DNA from: Phormidium tenue FACHB-1050
Lineage (GTDB): Bacteria > Cyanobacteriota > Cyanobacteriia > Pseudanabaenales > Pseudanabaenaceae
Assembly: GCF_014696925.1 (NCBI RefSeq)
Contig: NZ_JACJQY010000014.1
Coordinates: forward strand, 43,103 to 107,102
Direction: 5' to 3'
Length of the DNA stretch: 64,000 nucleotides
This document shows positions 35,629-43,850 of the stretch, in pieces. Under the pieces are notes generated by a model, which had not been told where the DNA came from, did no database searches, and worked only from the letters and a program-made list of their open reading frames with translations. Made by a program: the position numbers and the translations under genes. Numbering within the stretch: position 1 is the stretch's first letter; each line of letters starts with the position of its first letter.

Positions 35629-38301
35629 TTATTTTTCTGTCATTCTCCATACGCCATCCCAGTCATCTTCGGGTGCATTGAGTAAAAAATGCTGACAACG
35701 AGTGATATGGATATTCGCCGCCTTGTTGTTTTTATCGAGTTCTAGTACCTCAGCAAACTCAGCAACAGCTTTACTGAACTTCCGCGTCAGGTAATGCTCA
35801 CGGGCTGTATGGTAATGCTCAATAATCCGAGTTTGGATCTCGGTCAGTGGATCGGATTTTAAGCCGACTAATTCATACACACTCACAGGTTGATTTTTGC
35901 CCTTGACTTGAATGCGATCTAGTTCGCGGACCCAGAGGCGATCGCTACAGAGATTGTAGGTAGTTTCACTAATGATGGCATCTGTACCATATTGTTTACT
36001 TGCGCCCTCTAGCCGTGAGCCAAGGTTCACCCCATCACCGATCGCCGTAAATTCCATGCGTCTAGTGGAGCCAATATTGCCACTGATCACCGTATCAGAA
36101 TTAATACCGATGCCAATTTTGATCGTCGCCATATCGATTTCTTTTTGGTTTTGTGGCTTCAGTTTTTCGAGCCGCTTGATATTAAATTCTTTTAAACGAT
36201 GGCGCATATCGATCGCTGTCTGCACAGCCATCCACGCATGATCGGGAATTGGTAAGGGCGAACCAAACACCGCCATAATCGCATCACCGATGTATTTATC
36301 CAGCGTGCCTTTGTAGTTAAAGACCGCCTCCACCATCGTTTCAAAATATTCGTTCAGCATCATTACCACATCTTCAGCAGTGAGAGATTCGGTAATCGTC
36401 GTGTAGCTGCGAATATCTGAGAATAATACGGAAACTTCTTTGCGATCGCCGCCCATCTTGGCATCACCACCAGCGAGAAGCTGCTCGGCTAGCTCTTGGG
36501 TCATGTAGCGATACATCGTACTCTTGAGGCGTTTCTCTTGGCTGATGTCTTCCATCACGACTAGAGCGCCACGCACGCCTTCACCTTCGTCTCCTTCAGA
36601 CATAGTGTTGATGGAAATATTAATGCTGTGCTGTTCGCCATCGGTAGAGCGCAGAGTTTGATCGGGATAATATTGCTTGCGACTTTTTTCGTCACCGCCC
36701 TCCAAACTAGTTTCAAACCATCTAGTGAAGTTCGCCTTTTCAATATTGATCAGTTCATACACAGATCGGCCTTCTAACAAGGCATTTCCAACTCCAAGTA
36801 AGTCATAGGCTCGTTCATTAGCAGCGATGATTTTGCCATGTTTATCGGTGGAAATTACACCATCGGAAAGGCTTCGCAAAATGTCTTTTTGCATTTGCTG
36901 TTCTTGCTTGACCTTAGCAAATAACTTGGCATTTTCTAGCGCCACGCCAGCTTGAACATTGAAGACTTTCATGAATTCTTCATCATTACTGTTAAAACTT
37001 GCCTTGAATCTTTCAGGGGAAGCTGGCCATGTGTTGGGGTCATATTCAGGAAAATCGCCACGCTGAATCTTGTTAACTAATTGAGTAACACCAATTAACT
37101 CTTTGTTAGAGTTGAAAATTGGCATACAAAGCAGGCTACAGGTGCGATAGCCATTAGCTTGATCGAATTTTTTAGAATTGCCAGCATCAGGATGCTCGTA
37201 AAGATCAAAGGGAATATTTAAGACTTCGCCTGTGGTTGCTACACGCCCTGCATAACCTACGCCCATCGGTACGCGCAATTCTTTGGTTAAGCCGTAGTGG
37301 TCAACTATTTGTGTCCAGAGATCATTGCGATCGCGATCGATTAACCACAATGTACTGCGATCGGCATTCATCAATAACTTGGCTTCGTCCATTACCTTTT
37401 TAAGGGTAGTCTCTAGGTCTAAACTCTGACCAAGGGACATGGCAGCTTTCATCAGGGCATCGGCAGCGCGTTGCTTCTGAGCAGCCGAATAAAAAGCCTG
37501 CGAGCTTTCTAAAATTAGGCGCATTGATGGCGCAAACTGAGCAAATAGAGCTTGATCTTCTTCCGTAAAGCCAACTCGATCAACACTCTCTTCAAGAGGG
37601 ACAGAAGGATCGATAATTCGTAATTTGTTAATTAACTGCACCACCGCAACCAGTTGATCGTTATCGTTCAACAGGGGCATGGCAAGCATGGAGTAGGTGC
37701 GATAACCAGTCCGCTCAAATTGTTTTTTAGCTTGCGCCGATCGCGGATCATCGAAAAAGTCAAAGGGAATATTGACGATGCGACCATAGGTAGCGACTTC
37801 ACCAGCGATGCTAGTTGGCTCGGTGGAAATCCGAATTTCAATATTTTTGCCATCTTCACTAGGTACATTTGTCCATAGTTGATTTTTATCGGCATCTAAT
37901 AAAAAAATTGTGGTGCGATCGGCTGATAACAATTCACCAATTTTGCCGCGAATTGCTTGGAGCATCTCATCAAGGATGACATCAAAGTCGGTGTTGAGCA
38001 TTCCGAGGGTTTGATTGACGATCCTTAATCGCTGCTCAACGTCATTAACGACTTGGCTAAACTTTTCGGGGGTAAGTGGTGCAAGCACAGAGGCAAAGTT
38101 ACCTGCTGCGGTTACCGCTAAGGCACTGCTGGATTGGCGATCAGAACTATCTTGAAAATTAGTTAAAGCTGGGGCGGGAGGGTTGGGCTTGACAGATGGA
38201 GATTCGCTTGAAGATTCGCTCTCTGCAATCACATCGATCGTTGCCTCAATCGTAGCGTGGGTATCTATGGATGGTATGCGAGAAGGGGATGATGGTGTCA
38301 T
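35629..38301 (-). CDS. Class III nucleotide cyclase with two GAF domains and a PAS domain
   Basis: 890 aa. A Ser/Pro-rich N-terminus, GAF1 (about 95-260), GAF2 (about 280-455, NADRSTLWLIDRDRNDLW), PAS (about 470-590, DGVISTDKHGKIIAANERAYDLLG) and the cyclase domain (about 620-800). Metal-binding Asps are in LFSDIRSYT and KYIGDAIMAVFG, and the Lys of TLDKYIGD suggests ATP as substrate. Cyanobacterial relatives bind cyclic nucleotides or small ligands through GAF domains. The C-terminal tail has TPR-like helices. Cytoplasmic; product presumably cAMP. Confidence 0.9.
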   Translation of the reverse strand: MTPSSPSRIPSIDTHATIEATIDVIAESESSSESPSVKPNPPAPALTNFQDSSDRQSSSALAVTAAGNFASVLAPLTPEKFSQVVNDVEQRLRIVNQTLGMLNTDFDVILDEMLQAIRGKIGELLSADRTTIFLLDADKNQLWTNVPSEDGKNIEIRISTEPTSIAGEVATYGRIVNIPFDFFDDPRSAQAKKQFERTGYRTYSMLAMPLLNDNDQLVAVVQLINKLRIIDPSVPLEESVDRVGFTEEDQALFAQFAPSMRLILESSQAFYSAAQKQRAADALMKAAMSLGQSLDLETTLKKVMDEAKLLMNADRSTLWLIDRDRNDLWTQIVDHYGLTKELRVPMGVGYAGRVATTGEVLNIPFDLYEHPDAGNSKKFDQANGYRTCSLLCMPIFNSNKELIGVTQLVNKIQRGDFPEYDPNTWPASPERFKASFNSNDEEFMKVFNVQAGVALENAKLFAKVKQEQQMQKDILRSLSDGVISTDKHGKIIAANERAYDLLGVGNALLEGRSVYELINIEKANFTRWFETSLEGGDEKSRKQYYPDQTLRSTDGEQHSINISINTMSEGDEGEGVRGALVVMEDISQEKRLKSTMYRYMTQELAEQLLAGGDAKMGGDRKEVSVLFSDIRSYTTITESLTAEDVVMMLNEYFETMVEAVFNYKGTLDKYIGDAIMAVFGSPLPIPDHAWMAVQTAIDMRHRLKEFNIKRLEKLKPQNQKEIDMATIKIGIGINSDTVISGNIGSTRRMEFTAIGDGVNLGSRLEGASKQYGTDAIISETTYNLCSDRLWVRELDRIQVKGKNQPVSVYELVGLKSDPLTEIQTRIIEHYHTAREHYLTRKFSKAVAEFAEVLELDKNNKAANIHITRCQHFLLNAPEDDWDGVWRMTEK

Positions 38302-38503
38302 ATCAGCACTAAGATTTTCGGTTTAGTCCCAACTTTTTTAAGAGTGGTGATGCTTATCGCAACACTCTTGTTCCACTTGCACTGTTGCTTTTGAGTTTAT
38401 GCAAAGCCAATTTCGTCAAATTGAAAAAATTATCTTAGCACCCCTCAGATTGAGATCGCAAACCTAGAAACTATAGGCGGCGCGAATCACCGCCCACCGA
38501 CCC

Positions 38504-38548
38504 AAATCCACAAGACTGCGCCCCGCAGGGGCGCAGTCTTGTGGATTT
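38504..38548. repeat. Perfect palindrome, 21-bp arms, centre CC-GCA-GG
   Basis: AAATCCACAAGACTGCGCCCC arms, ending within the aroK stop codon. Probable aroK terminator. Confidence 0.85.
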
Positions 38549-39086
38549 ACTTAAGACGATCAGGGGTAATCCGAGCTTGGATCATCTCACATAGGCGATC
38601 GCTGACGGCTTCGGTAGTTTCATCCTTCGTGACCATAATCGAAATATCGGCTTGAGCATAGCGATCGCGACGTTGGCTATAGATATCATTGAGGGTTTGC
38701 AATGGATCAGCAGTTTGCAAAAGAGGGCGTTGCTCCGATGCTGTTTTGAGGCGATGGTATAAAGTATCAACTGGGACATCAATCCAAATGACGATGCCAT
38801 CGTGTAAATGTGACCAATTGAGCGATCGCATGACGATTCCACCGCCTGTAGCCACGACTAGACGGGTATAAGCCGAGACTTGTGAAAGTACTTGTTGTTC
38901 GAGATCGCGAAATTTCTCCTCGCCATCCTTGGCAAAAATTTCAGGAATTGATTTTCCTGCACATTTCTCAATAAGTGGGTCGGTATCTAAAAAGTTGTAA
39001 CCTAATTTTTGTGCTAAAAGCTTGCCGACGGTGCTTTTACCTGCACCCATCATCCCAATCAAAAATATATTCGTTCCGTTGAGCAT
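38547..39086 (-). CDS. aroK: Shikimate kinase
   Basis: 179 aa. Phosphorylates shikimate at the 3-OH in aromatic amino acid synthesis. Walker A GMMGAGKSTVG (11-21), shikimate-binding LDTDPLIEKCAG, VATGGGIV and the lid region SEQRPLLQ are all present. Typical length. Monocistronic, with a palindrome at its 3' end. Confidence 0.96.
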   Translation of the reverse strand: MLNGTNIFLIGMMGAGKSTVGKLLAQKLGYNFLDTDPLIEKCAGKSIPEIFAKDGEEKFRDLEQQVLSQVSAYTRLVVATGGGIVMRSLNWSHLHDGIVIWIDVPVDTLYHRLKTASEQRPLLQTADPLQTLNDIYSQRRDRYAQADISIMVTKDETTEAVSDRLCEMIQARITPDRLK

Positions 39087-39284
39087 TTGCCTGTATTTAA
39101 AATTTATGATGGGTAGTCAAGGAAATTTCCTAAACTAATGTTCCCACAGCAACAGGACTTCTAATTAGCGCTTCTAATTTTTCGGTCGGAGATTGCTATA
39201 AAATTTTTATTGCTATCTTGATACTTAATGGTAAAACCGTAAGTCAAAGATATTTAAGATTAAATTTTTAAGAGTATGTTGTGA

Positions 39285-40862
39285 ATGCTGAACTATCGCA
39301 CAGTCTTGTCTCATAAAAGTTTGCCAAAAAAATGGATATTAGGTTTGGGGATTATCAGTGTTGCCGCGATCGCCAATACCTTATTTTCCATTGAGCATGA
39401 CTGGCATTTACTGAGCATAAGTACACTGATGATTGGCGGCACACTTTTGTTTGTGAATGTGCGAAAGAGCTTTGCTGCGGGGCTAGAGCAGCCAAACGTA
39501 ATCGATCGCAGTTATCTATTTAAAGAATTACAGAAAGCGCAAAAGGCGATCGCTAAAATTGCCGATCTTAGTAAACGCACAACTTTAGACCAGCAAGCAC
39601 AACAAATTACTAGCAATCTCCAAAAAAATCATTTTCAGATCGTCGTTTTTGGTACAGGCTCCGCAGGCAAAACTTCGGTGATTAATGCTTTGTTGGGGCG
39701 CAAGGCAGGTAAGACGGGGGCAGCAATTGGCACAACGATCGCTCGTCAAGAATACACTTATCAAGGGATCGACTTTTCACCCGTTGGCATAACGCCAATT
39801 CAAAGTGAAAACAAAGTTAAGCGCCAGATTTCTTTGCTTGACACATCAGGGACGCAAGAAATGGGAGCGATGGGGCAGCAGCGGGAAATCGAATCTCTGC
39901 AAGTTGTCCAAAATGCCGATCTGATGATTTTTGTAACGGCAGGAGATTTAACCAATAGCGAATATGGCGAACTTGAACGCCTTGCTGGTCTAGGTAAGCG
40001 TGTAATTCTCGTTTTTAATAAGACGGATTTGTATTTGCCAAGCGATCGCGAAAATGTATTAGCTAAGCTCAAAGAACGCACGCATCATTTCTTAGCTCCC
40101 ACCGATATTGTGGCGATCGCCGCTCAGCCTAGTCCCATTAAAGTGCGTCAATATGCCAATGCTGAAGATTCAGTTCATAGTGAGGCAATCCAAGAATGGT
40201 GGGAAGATCTACCGCCCGATGTGAAAGCTTTAAAAGAACGCATTGAGACAATTCTTTCTAATGAGTGGGAAGACTTGCTAATTCACAACACCCATCTGCA
40301 AATCAAAAATTTGCTACAGGAAATCAATGGCACAATCAATCATCAACGTCGCCAAGATGCCGCCATAATCATTAATCGTTATCAATTAATCGCCGCTACG
40401 ACAGTTTTTGCGAATCCCATCCCTGCGATCGATTTGTTGGCTGGAGCGGCGATCAATACCCAAATGTTGATGGATCTCGGCAAAATTTATGATCGTCCAC
40501 TCAATATCAAACAAGCTCAGCAATTTGCGATGATCATTGCCCAGCAATTATTACAACTTGGCTGCATCGAAATCGCCAGCTCAGCGATCGCCTCTTGCTT
40601 TAAGGTAAATGCGCTCACCTATGCGATCGGTGGCTCCATGCAAGCCGTTACCGCCGCCTACTTAACTCACATTGGCGGTACGAGTTTTGTGGAATATCTA
40701 GAGCAGCAACCTGAAACACAATCTGCTCCTGCGATAACCAATGCATTGCAAAAAATATGTCAAAAAACCTTTAATGCGTTACAAGGCGATCGCTTCTTTA
40801 TTGACTTTGTAACCAGTATTTCCAGTCGTGTCGCTAGCAACTACAGCGCTTTGCGCTCATAA
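39285..40862 (+). CDS. Era/dynamin-like GTPase with DUF697-type C-terminus
   Basis: 525 aa. Two N-terminal hydrophobic segments (about 17-35 and 43-58) suggest membrane association. The GTPase domain has G1 GTGSAGKTSV (123-132), G3 LLDTSGTQE and G4 FNKTD. The C-terminal region (about 375-480) is hydrophobic and Ala/Ile-rich like DUF697 proteins. The role is unknown; homologues are linked loosely to membrane or envelope processes. The last codons (SALRS-stop) are encoded by the short ACAGCGC-TTT-GCGCT repeat module, so the C-terminus has been reset by a repeat. Confidence 0.85.
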   Translation: MLNYRTVLSHKSLPKKWILGLGIISVAAIANTLFSIEHDWHLLSISTLMIGGTLLFVNVRKSFAAGLEQPNVIDRSYLFKELQKAQKAIAKIADLSKRTTLDQQAQQITSNLQKNHFQIVVFGTGSAGKTSVINALLGRKAGKTGAAIGTTIARQEYTYQGIDFSPVGITPIQSENKVKRQISLLDTSGTQEMGAMGQQREIESLQVVQNADLMIFVTAGDLTNSEYGELERLAGLGKRVILVFNKTDLYLPSDRENVLAKLKERTHHFLAPTDIVAIAAQPSPIKVRQYANAEDSVHSEAIQEWWEDLPPDVKALKERIETILSNEWEDLLIHNTHLQIKNLLQEINGTINHQRRQDAAIIINRYQLIAATTVFANPIPAIDLLAGAAINTQMLMDLGKIYDRPLNIKQAQQFAMIIAQQLLQLGCIEIASSAIASCFKVNALTYAIGGSMQAVTAAYLTHIGGTSFVEYLEQQPETQSAPAITNALQKICQKTFNALQGDRFFIDFVTSISSRVASNYSALRS

Positions 40863-40895
40863 AAAAAGGAGGGTGCAAAGCACCCTCCTTTTTTT
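40861..40895. terminator. Palindrome AAAAAAAGGAGGGTGC-AAA-GCACCCTCCTTTTTTT
   Basis: A perfect 16-bp stem with A- and T-tracts at its ends, between the convergent GTPase and psb30 genes. A canonical-looking bidirectional terminator. Confidence 0.85.
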
Positions 40896-40913
40896 GTTTA
40901 ATTATTTGTTTAA

Positions 40914-41054
40914 TTACAAGTCGCCACTGTTAGCAGATAACAAAAAGATGATGACGGGGCCAGAAACGACAATCAGCGCTAAACAAGTCAATTGGAAAAT
41001 TAGCTGAAAATTAATACTGGAAAATGCGGAAAATACAGGGTTTAGGAAGTCCAT
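40914..41054 (-). CDS. psb30: Photosystem II protein Psb30 (Ycf12)
   Basis: 46 aa, too short for the ORF track. Translation reads MDFLNPVFSAFSSINFQLIF and continues with QLTCLALIVVSGPVIIFLLS. A single membrane helix with the SGPVIIFLL signature closely matches the low-molecular-mass PSII subunit Psb30/Ycf12. Start ATG at 41054, stop TAA at 40914-40916. It lies alone, with a hairpin terminator 19 bp downstream. Confidence rests on the conserved helix and C-terminus. Confidence 0.9.
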   Translation of the reverse strand: MDFLNPVFSAFSSINFQLIFQLTCLALIVVSGPVIIFLLSANSGDL

Positions 41055-41135
41055 AGCGGTTTTCTTAAATATGATTAATAAATCAAACAAAATTCTAGAG
41101 ATATTCTAGCAAGCATCGCTACTCAAAAAATCTTT

Positions 41136-41192
41136 AAAACCCAGAAAATTAAAGAGGGGCGCTTTGCGCCCCTCTTTAATTTTCTGGGTTTT
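41136..41192. repeat. Perfect palindrome, 27-bp arms, centre GC-TTT-GC
   Basis: AAAACCCAGAAAATTAAAGA arms, in the divergent spacer between psb30 and the TPR gene. Confidence 0.85.
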
Positions 41193-41277
41193 GTGAAAAC
41201 CTAAAATCGGTTTTGATAAAGAAGCGCTATCATTTGAAATATATTCAAAACATTCAGAATTGGTAAGAGTTATACCT

Positions 41278-42171
41278 GTGCGTCATCGAATTTGGTTGTT
41301 GGCAATACTTGCTTCAGTTAGCGTTGGAGCCTCTCCACTACGCGCTCAAGCTCTTCTGCCTCACACAACAAGGATTAATTTTGGCAACTTAGAAGAGCAA
41401 GCGCTCAACTTGGCAAGGGAAGCCGCTCAACTTGCTCAATTTGAGCAGTACGATTTGGCATTACCTCGCGCTCGCCTAGCCGCACAACTAGCGCCCAAAG
41501 CATTTCAAACTCAAGGTATTCTCGGCAGTATCTATCTCCGTAAAGAGCAATATGCTGAAGCCATTACGGCTTTGAAATTGGCTCTTAATCTCAAAAAAGA
41601 TGAGCCGACGATTTTATTCAGTTTGGGGGCTGCCTATCTCCGCAATAAAAATTATCCCGAAGCAATTAGTCACCTCAAACAAGGACTAGCCCTTGAGCCA
41701 AAGGCGGCAACAGCAATGTTTGACCTCGGCAATGCTTACTTTTTGACCAAGCGTTATGACGAAGCAGTGACTATCTACAATGATGTCCTCGTAATCGATA
41801 ACAAGTTTTGGGCAGCAACTAATAACATCGGTCTAGTTGAGTATGAGCGTGGCAATGTCGATCAGGCGATCGCTAAATGGCAAAACTCACTCAAGCAAGC
41901 CGAAAAAGTTGAGTTTCTTGCCGCCGAGCCAACCCTTGCCCTTGCCACGGCTTTTTATCGTAAAGGCGATCGCACTAAAGCCGTTGAGCTAGCGGTAGAA
42001 GCGATGAAAATCGATCCACGCTATGGCAAAATTCCCTATCTAGTTGAAAATCTCTGGGGCGATCGGCTTATTGCTGATGTGCAAATCGTCTTGGCGCAAC
42101 CGCAAGTTAAGCAAATTTTAGCTGAGAGCGATCTTTCTACTCGCCAAGTTCCCAAGATTCGCCGTAATTAA
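41278..42171 (+). CDS. Exported TPR-repeat protein
   Basis: 297 aa from the GTG at 41278, which has AAGAG upstream and gives a clean signal peptide (HRIWLLAILASVSVGASPLRAQA). The ORF track uses a TTG 18 nt earlier. Five or more TPR units follow (YAEAITALKLALNLKKDEPTI, YPEAISHLKQGLALEPKAA, YDEAVTIYNDVLVIDNKFW). TPRs are protein-binding scaffolds. Location is periplasmic by inference; the partner is unknown. Confidence 0.85.
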   Translation: MRHRIWLLAILASVSVGASPLRAQALLPHTTRINFGNLEEQALNLAREAAQLAQFEQYDLALPRARLAAQLAPKAFQTQGILGSIYLRKEQYAEAITALKLALNLKKDEPTILFSLGAAYLRNKNYPEAISHLKQGLALEPKAATAMFDLGNAYFLTKRYDEAVTIYNDVLVIDNKFWAATNNIGLVEYERGNVDQAIAKWQNSLKQAEKVEFLAAEPTLALATAFYRKGDRTKAVELAVEAMKIDPRYGKIPYLVENLWGDRLIADVQIVLAQPQVKQILAESDLSTRQVPKIRRN

Positions 42172-42175
42172 TCAT

Positions 42176-42217
42176 AAAACCTAAAAAGGAGCCTTTAAAG
42201 GCTCCTTTTTAGGTTTT
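42176..42217. terminator. Perfect palindrome AAAACCTAAAAAGGAGCC ... AAGGTTTT-type
   Basis: A 42-bp even-length palindrome 4 bp after the TPR gene stop. Terminator-like. Confidence 0.8.
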
Positions 42218-42239
42218 AAATTACTTGAAATGTCCACTA

Positions 42240-42390
42240 ATACCGATTCACGAAAGAGTGGTCACACTTTCGTGAATTATATCTGTCGCCATTCTTGTTA
42301 GACAAATAATGTGAGGCGGCGCTTCGCGCCGCCTCACATTATTTGGGTTTTTATTTGTCCTGATACAGGTGTCTATAGCTATAAAAACCA
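42240..42390. repeat. Composite repeat, inverted relative to copy 1
   Basis: In reverse order it holds the second-module hairpin (TTCACGAAAGAGTGGTCACACTTTCGTGAA), CGCCATTCTTGTTA and the palindrome at 42304-42344 (19-bp arms, centre GC-TTC-GC). GTCCTGATACAGGTG and TATAGCTATAAAAACC complete it. It mirrors 3244-3402 and ends just before the argD stop. Confidence 0.8.
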
Positions 42391-42391
42391 A

Positions 42392-43651
42392 TTAGAAACT
42401 TGCGATCGCCTGTTCAACAATGGCTAGTGCTTGATCAATCTCCTCAGCCGAAACAATCAACGGAGGTACAAAGCGCACCACCTTCACACCCGCAGGCACT
42501 AACAACAAACCATGCTCAATTCCTGCGGCAACTACATCACGAGCTTGGATTTGGCTAGACTCTTGCAATACCAAACCATCGATCAAGCCCCAGCCACGGA
42601 CTGAAGCAATATGTTGGGGAAAGCGATCGCAAATAGCTTGCAACCCAGTCCGCAGTTGTTGACCACGTTCTCTGGCATTGGCGATCAGATTATCCTTGAC
42701 CATCGTGTTGCAAACCGACAGAGCCACGGCACAGGCAAAGGGATTACCGCCGAAGGTACTAGCATGATCGCCCGCTTCAAAGACATCACAACTTGCCTTG
42801 CACATCATCGCACCGATGGGAATACCGCCACCTAAGCCCTTTGCCGAAGTGAAGATATCGGGCTGAATGCCCAGATTTTCATAACCCCAGAGCATTCCAC
42901 TGCGTCCCATTCCCACTTGGACTTCATCAATAATCAACAGGATTTTCTTCTCGTCACAAATTTCGCGAATACGCGAGAAATAAGCGCGATCGCCAGGGTT
43001 AACACCGCCTTCACCTTGCAATGGTTCGAGCATGATCGCGCAGAGTCTGCCTTCATATTTTTTGACAGCATCTTCGAGAGCGGCGATATCGTTGTAAGGA
43101 ATATAGTCAAAACCTTGGACGAGGGGCGCAAAATTCTTGTGATATTTGGGCTGCCCTGTGGCGGTAACGGTGGCAAGGGTGCGTCCATGAAAACTAGCAT
43201 TTGCTGTCAAAATCAAAGGATCTTCGATACCAAGCTTGGTATGGGCATATTTACGCGCTAATTTAATCGCCCCTTCATTGGCTTCAGCACCAGAGTTACA
43301 GAAAAATGCTTTGTCAGCACAGGAGTTTTGTACCAGCCATTTAGCCAATTGACCTTGGGGTGCAAAATAAAACAAATTAGAGGCATGGTGCAAAGTTTGG
43401 ATTTGCTCAGTTACCGCTTTGACCATTGCAGGATGTGCGTGTCCCAACGTACAAGTAGCTATGCCAGCCACAAAATCTAAATATTCTTTGCCTGTGCTGT
43501 CCCATACTCGGCAGCCCTCGCCGCGCTCTAGGGCGATCGGAAAGCGAGCATAGGTACTCATCACATATTGATTAAACTCAGCGATCGCATCAGTTGCGAC
43601 TTGCGGATCAGCCTGAACTTGAGATTGTACTTCTAGCGTAGTTGGCGACAT
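42392..43651 (-). CDS. argD: Acetylornithine aminotransferase
   Basis: 419 aa. PLP-dependent class III aminotransferase converting N-acetylglutamate semialdehyde to N-acetylornithine in arginine synthesis. Diagnostic stretches: FCNSGAEANEGAIKLARKY, the PLP-Asp region LLIIDEVQVGMGRSG and the Schiff-base lysine in TSAKGLGGGIPIGA. Length is typical. The gene is monocistronic; other arg genes are not in the window. Confidence 0.95.
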   Translation of the reverse strand: MSPTTLEVQSQVQADPQVATDAIAEFNQYVMSTYARFPIALERGEGCRVWDSTGKEYLDFVAGIATCTLGHAHPAMVKAVTEQIQTLHHASNLFYFAPQGQLAKWLVQNSCADKAFFCNSGAEANEGAIKLARKYAHTKLGIEDPLILTANASFHGRTLATVTATGQPKYHKNFAPLVQGFDYIPYNDIAALEDAVKKYEGRLCAIMLEPLQGEGGVNPGDRAYFSRIREICDEKKILLIIDEVQVGMGRSGMLWGYENLGIQPDIFTSAKGLGGGIPIGAMMCKASCDVFEAGDHASTFGGNPFACAVALSVCNTMVKDNLIANARERGQQLRTGLQAICDRFPQHIASVRGWGLIDGLVLQESSQIQARDVVAAGIEHGLLLVPAGVKVVRFVPPLIVSAEEIDQALAIVEQAIASF

Positions 43652-43736
43652 GGATAAAAATGTGATAATGCTGTTAATTTCATTATGAATGATATGAGAG
43701 TTTTCACGGGAACTTCTGTAGTGGAATTAGCGAATA

Positions 43737-43795
43737 AACCCAAATTTTTTATTGAAAGTTTTGCTTTGCAAAACTTTCAATAAAAAATTTGGGTT
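43737..43795. repeat. Perfect palindrome, 28-bp arms, centre GC-TTT-GC
   Basis: AACCCAAATTTTTTATTGAAAG-type arms, followed by CAGTGCTTTGCGCTGTAA. 55 bp upstream of the FHA-cyclase ATG. Confidence 0.85.
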
Positions 43796-43850
43796 TTACT
43801 TCAGTGCTTTGCGCTGTAATGATATTCCAGTAGTCGCAGCAAATAAAAAT

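Noticed and set aside
43752-43850. Extended N-terminus of the FHA-cyclase
   Set aside because: Encoded by the palindrome at 43737-43795. The FHA domain starts cleanly from the ATG at 43851.
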